Positions 63,427 to 64,000 of a DNA stretch of 64,000 bases are shown here, one piece after another (the stretch's first letter is position 1; every line of letters begins with the position of its first letter). The position numbers were made by a program, and so were the translations under genes. The DNA is from Sediminicoccus sp. KRV36. GTDB taxonomy: Bacteria; Pseudomonadota; Alphaproteobacteria; Acetobacterales; Acetobacteraceae. The notes beneath the pieces were generated by a model. The model was not told where the DNA came from. It searched no databases and worked only from the letters and a program-made list of their open reading frames with translations. The stretch spans positions 1,054,001 to 1,118,000 of the forward strand of contig NZ_CP085081.1 in assembly GCF_023243115.1 (NCBI RefSeq), written 5' to 3'.

Positions 63427-63885
63427 ATGACCCTTTCCATCCTTGAACAGCGCCGCATCGAGGCCGCCTTCGCCAAGGGCATCTTCGAGGAAATGGCCGC
63501 GACCCTGGGCGAGGAACAGGCCACCGCCATCCTCACCCGCGCCATCGTCAAGCTGGCCCGGCAGGCGGGTGCGACCATCGCCGCCGAGGCCCCCGCGCCC
63601 AGCATCCAGCACTTCGCCGATGCGATGGAGCGCTGGAAGCTGGATGACGCGCTGCGCATCGAGGTGCTGCGCCAGGATGAGACGCATTTCGACTTCAACG
63701 TGACGCGCTGCCGCTATGCCGAATCCTACCGCGAGATGGGGCTGGCCAAGCTGGGCGCCGTGCTCTCCTGCAACCGCGACGGCGCCTTTTGCGAAGGCTA
63801 TGACCCCAAGCTGAAGCTGGAACGCACCCAGACCATCATGGGCGGCGCCACCCACTGCAACTTCCGCTACACGCGCGAGGCGTGA
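63427..63885 (+). CDS. L-2-amino-thiazoline-4-carboxylic acid hydrolase-like protein
   Basis: A 152-residue protein with VTRCRYAESYREMGLAKLG, LSCNRDGAFCEGYDP and LERTQTIMGGATHCNFRY, the conserved Cys/His/Asp blocks of the ATC hydrolase family. In Pseudomonas this enzyme opens the ring of ATC to give N- or S-carbamoyl-cysteine. The N-terminal 80 residues are helical. It lies 31 bases after the MFS gene on the same strand. Related family members probably act on other cyclic amides, so the substrate is uncertain. Confidence 0.75.
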   Translation: MTLSILEQRRIEAAFAKGIFEEMAATLGEEQATAILTRAIVKLARQAGATIAAEAPAPSIQHFADAMERWKLDDALRIEVLRQDETHFDFNVTRCRYAESYREMGLAKLGAVLSCNRDGAFCEGYDPKLKLERTQTIMGGATHCNFRYTREA

Positions 63886-63966
63886 GCGGATGCGGCTTCC
63901 CGTCGCACCCTCAATCCCTGACGCCCCGATTGCCGCGGCGCCGCCCGGCCGACCCGGTGTGGAGCC

Positions 63967-64000
63967 ATGACGCGCTACATCGCCACCAGCGCCGCCGCCT
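63967..64000 (+). CDS. Start of an unidentified gene, cut by the window end
   Basis: An ATG at 63967 with a GTGGAG site ahead gives MTRYIATSAAA before the window ends. Eleven residues are too few to identify a family. Confidence 0.35.
   Translation, partial: MTRYIATSAAA

Overview
The window is a gene-dense, very GC-rich stretch of bacterial chromosome. It looks like an alphaproteobacterium of the Acetobacteraceae (Roseomonas or Rhodovarius type). That placement is my inference from the third-position G/C bias, the short HprK linked to RapZ, a mannose-type EIIA, HPr and EI, the HpnC/HpnD/HpnE squalene route, and the many orphan periplasmic binding proteins. No plasmid, phage, insertion sequence or CRISPR array is visible, and there is no gene-free stretch longer than 300 bases.

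Layout. 1-12.6 kb: tail of a GH10 xylanase, a WecA/MraY-type sugar-phosphate transferase, a TRAP-type binding protein divergent from an altronate dehydratase-like gene, a small nucleotidyltransferase module, a D-2-hydroxyacid dehydrogenase, a sulfotransferase-like gene, a YdhR-like gene, an FAH-family hydrolase, an ABC peptide-binding protein, and an FAD oxidoreductase/acyl-CoA dehydrogenase pair. 12.7-22.8 kb: the centrepiece, a tightly packed C30 (squalene-derived) carotenoid cluster. It holds two CrtN/CrtP-type desaturase/oxidase flavoproteins, an acyltransferase, a glycosyltransferase, a fused HpnC-HpnD protein, HpnE and an aldehyde dehydrogenase. Together these could turn farnesyl-PP into squalene, then a diapocarotenoid, then its acid, and finally a glycosyl/acyl ester. 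22.9-28 kb: an atypical SDR, then a regulatory phosphotransferase operon on the minus strand (hprK-rapZ-EIIA-HPr-EI). 28-36 kb: Thr/Ser dehydratase, methyltransferase, a family 3 binding protein divergent from a large hybrid histidine kinase, and ftsK. 36-39.6 kb: a tricarballylate-type operon (tcuA-tcuB-tctC). 39.7-45.5 kb: an EAL phosphodiesterase with a small leader ORF, and a catabolic operon (FAD monooxygenase, isochorismatase-family amidase, small protein, Bug binding protein, enoyl-CoA hydratase). 45.5-57.3 kb: NDH-2, small DUF genes, M3 peptidase, an Asp/Glu-racemase-like gene, a Bug binding protein, a Baeyer-Villiger-type monooxygenase, a GMC oxidoreductase, a GlcD-type oxidase and tRNA-Pro(TGG). 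57.5-64 kb: a double-domain gamma-glutamylcyclotransferase-like gene, PPK2, two MFS transporters, a phosphatase/nuclease-fold gene, an ArsR-type regulator and an ATC hydrolase.

Beyond the genes, two families of paired palindromes (called A and B here) recur at five convergent gene junctions and nowhere else that I found. A 78-base nested hairpin followed by seven T residues sits directly on the TTG start of hpnE. Short in-frame tandem repeats lie at the starts of two genes.
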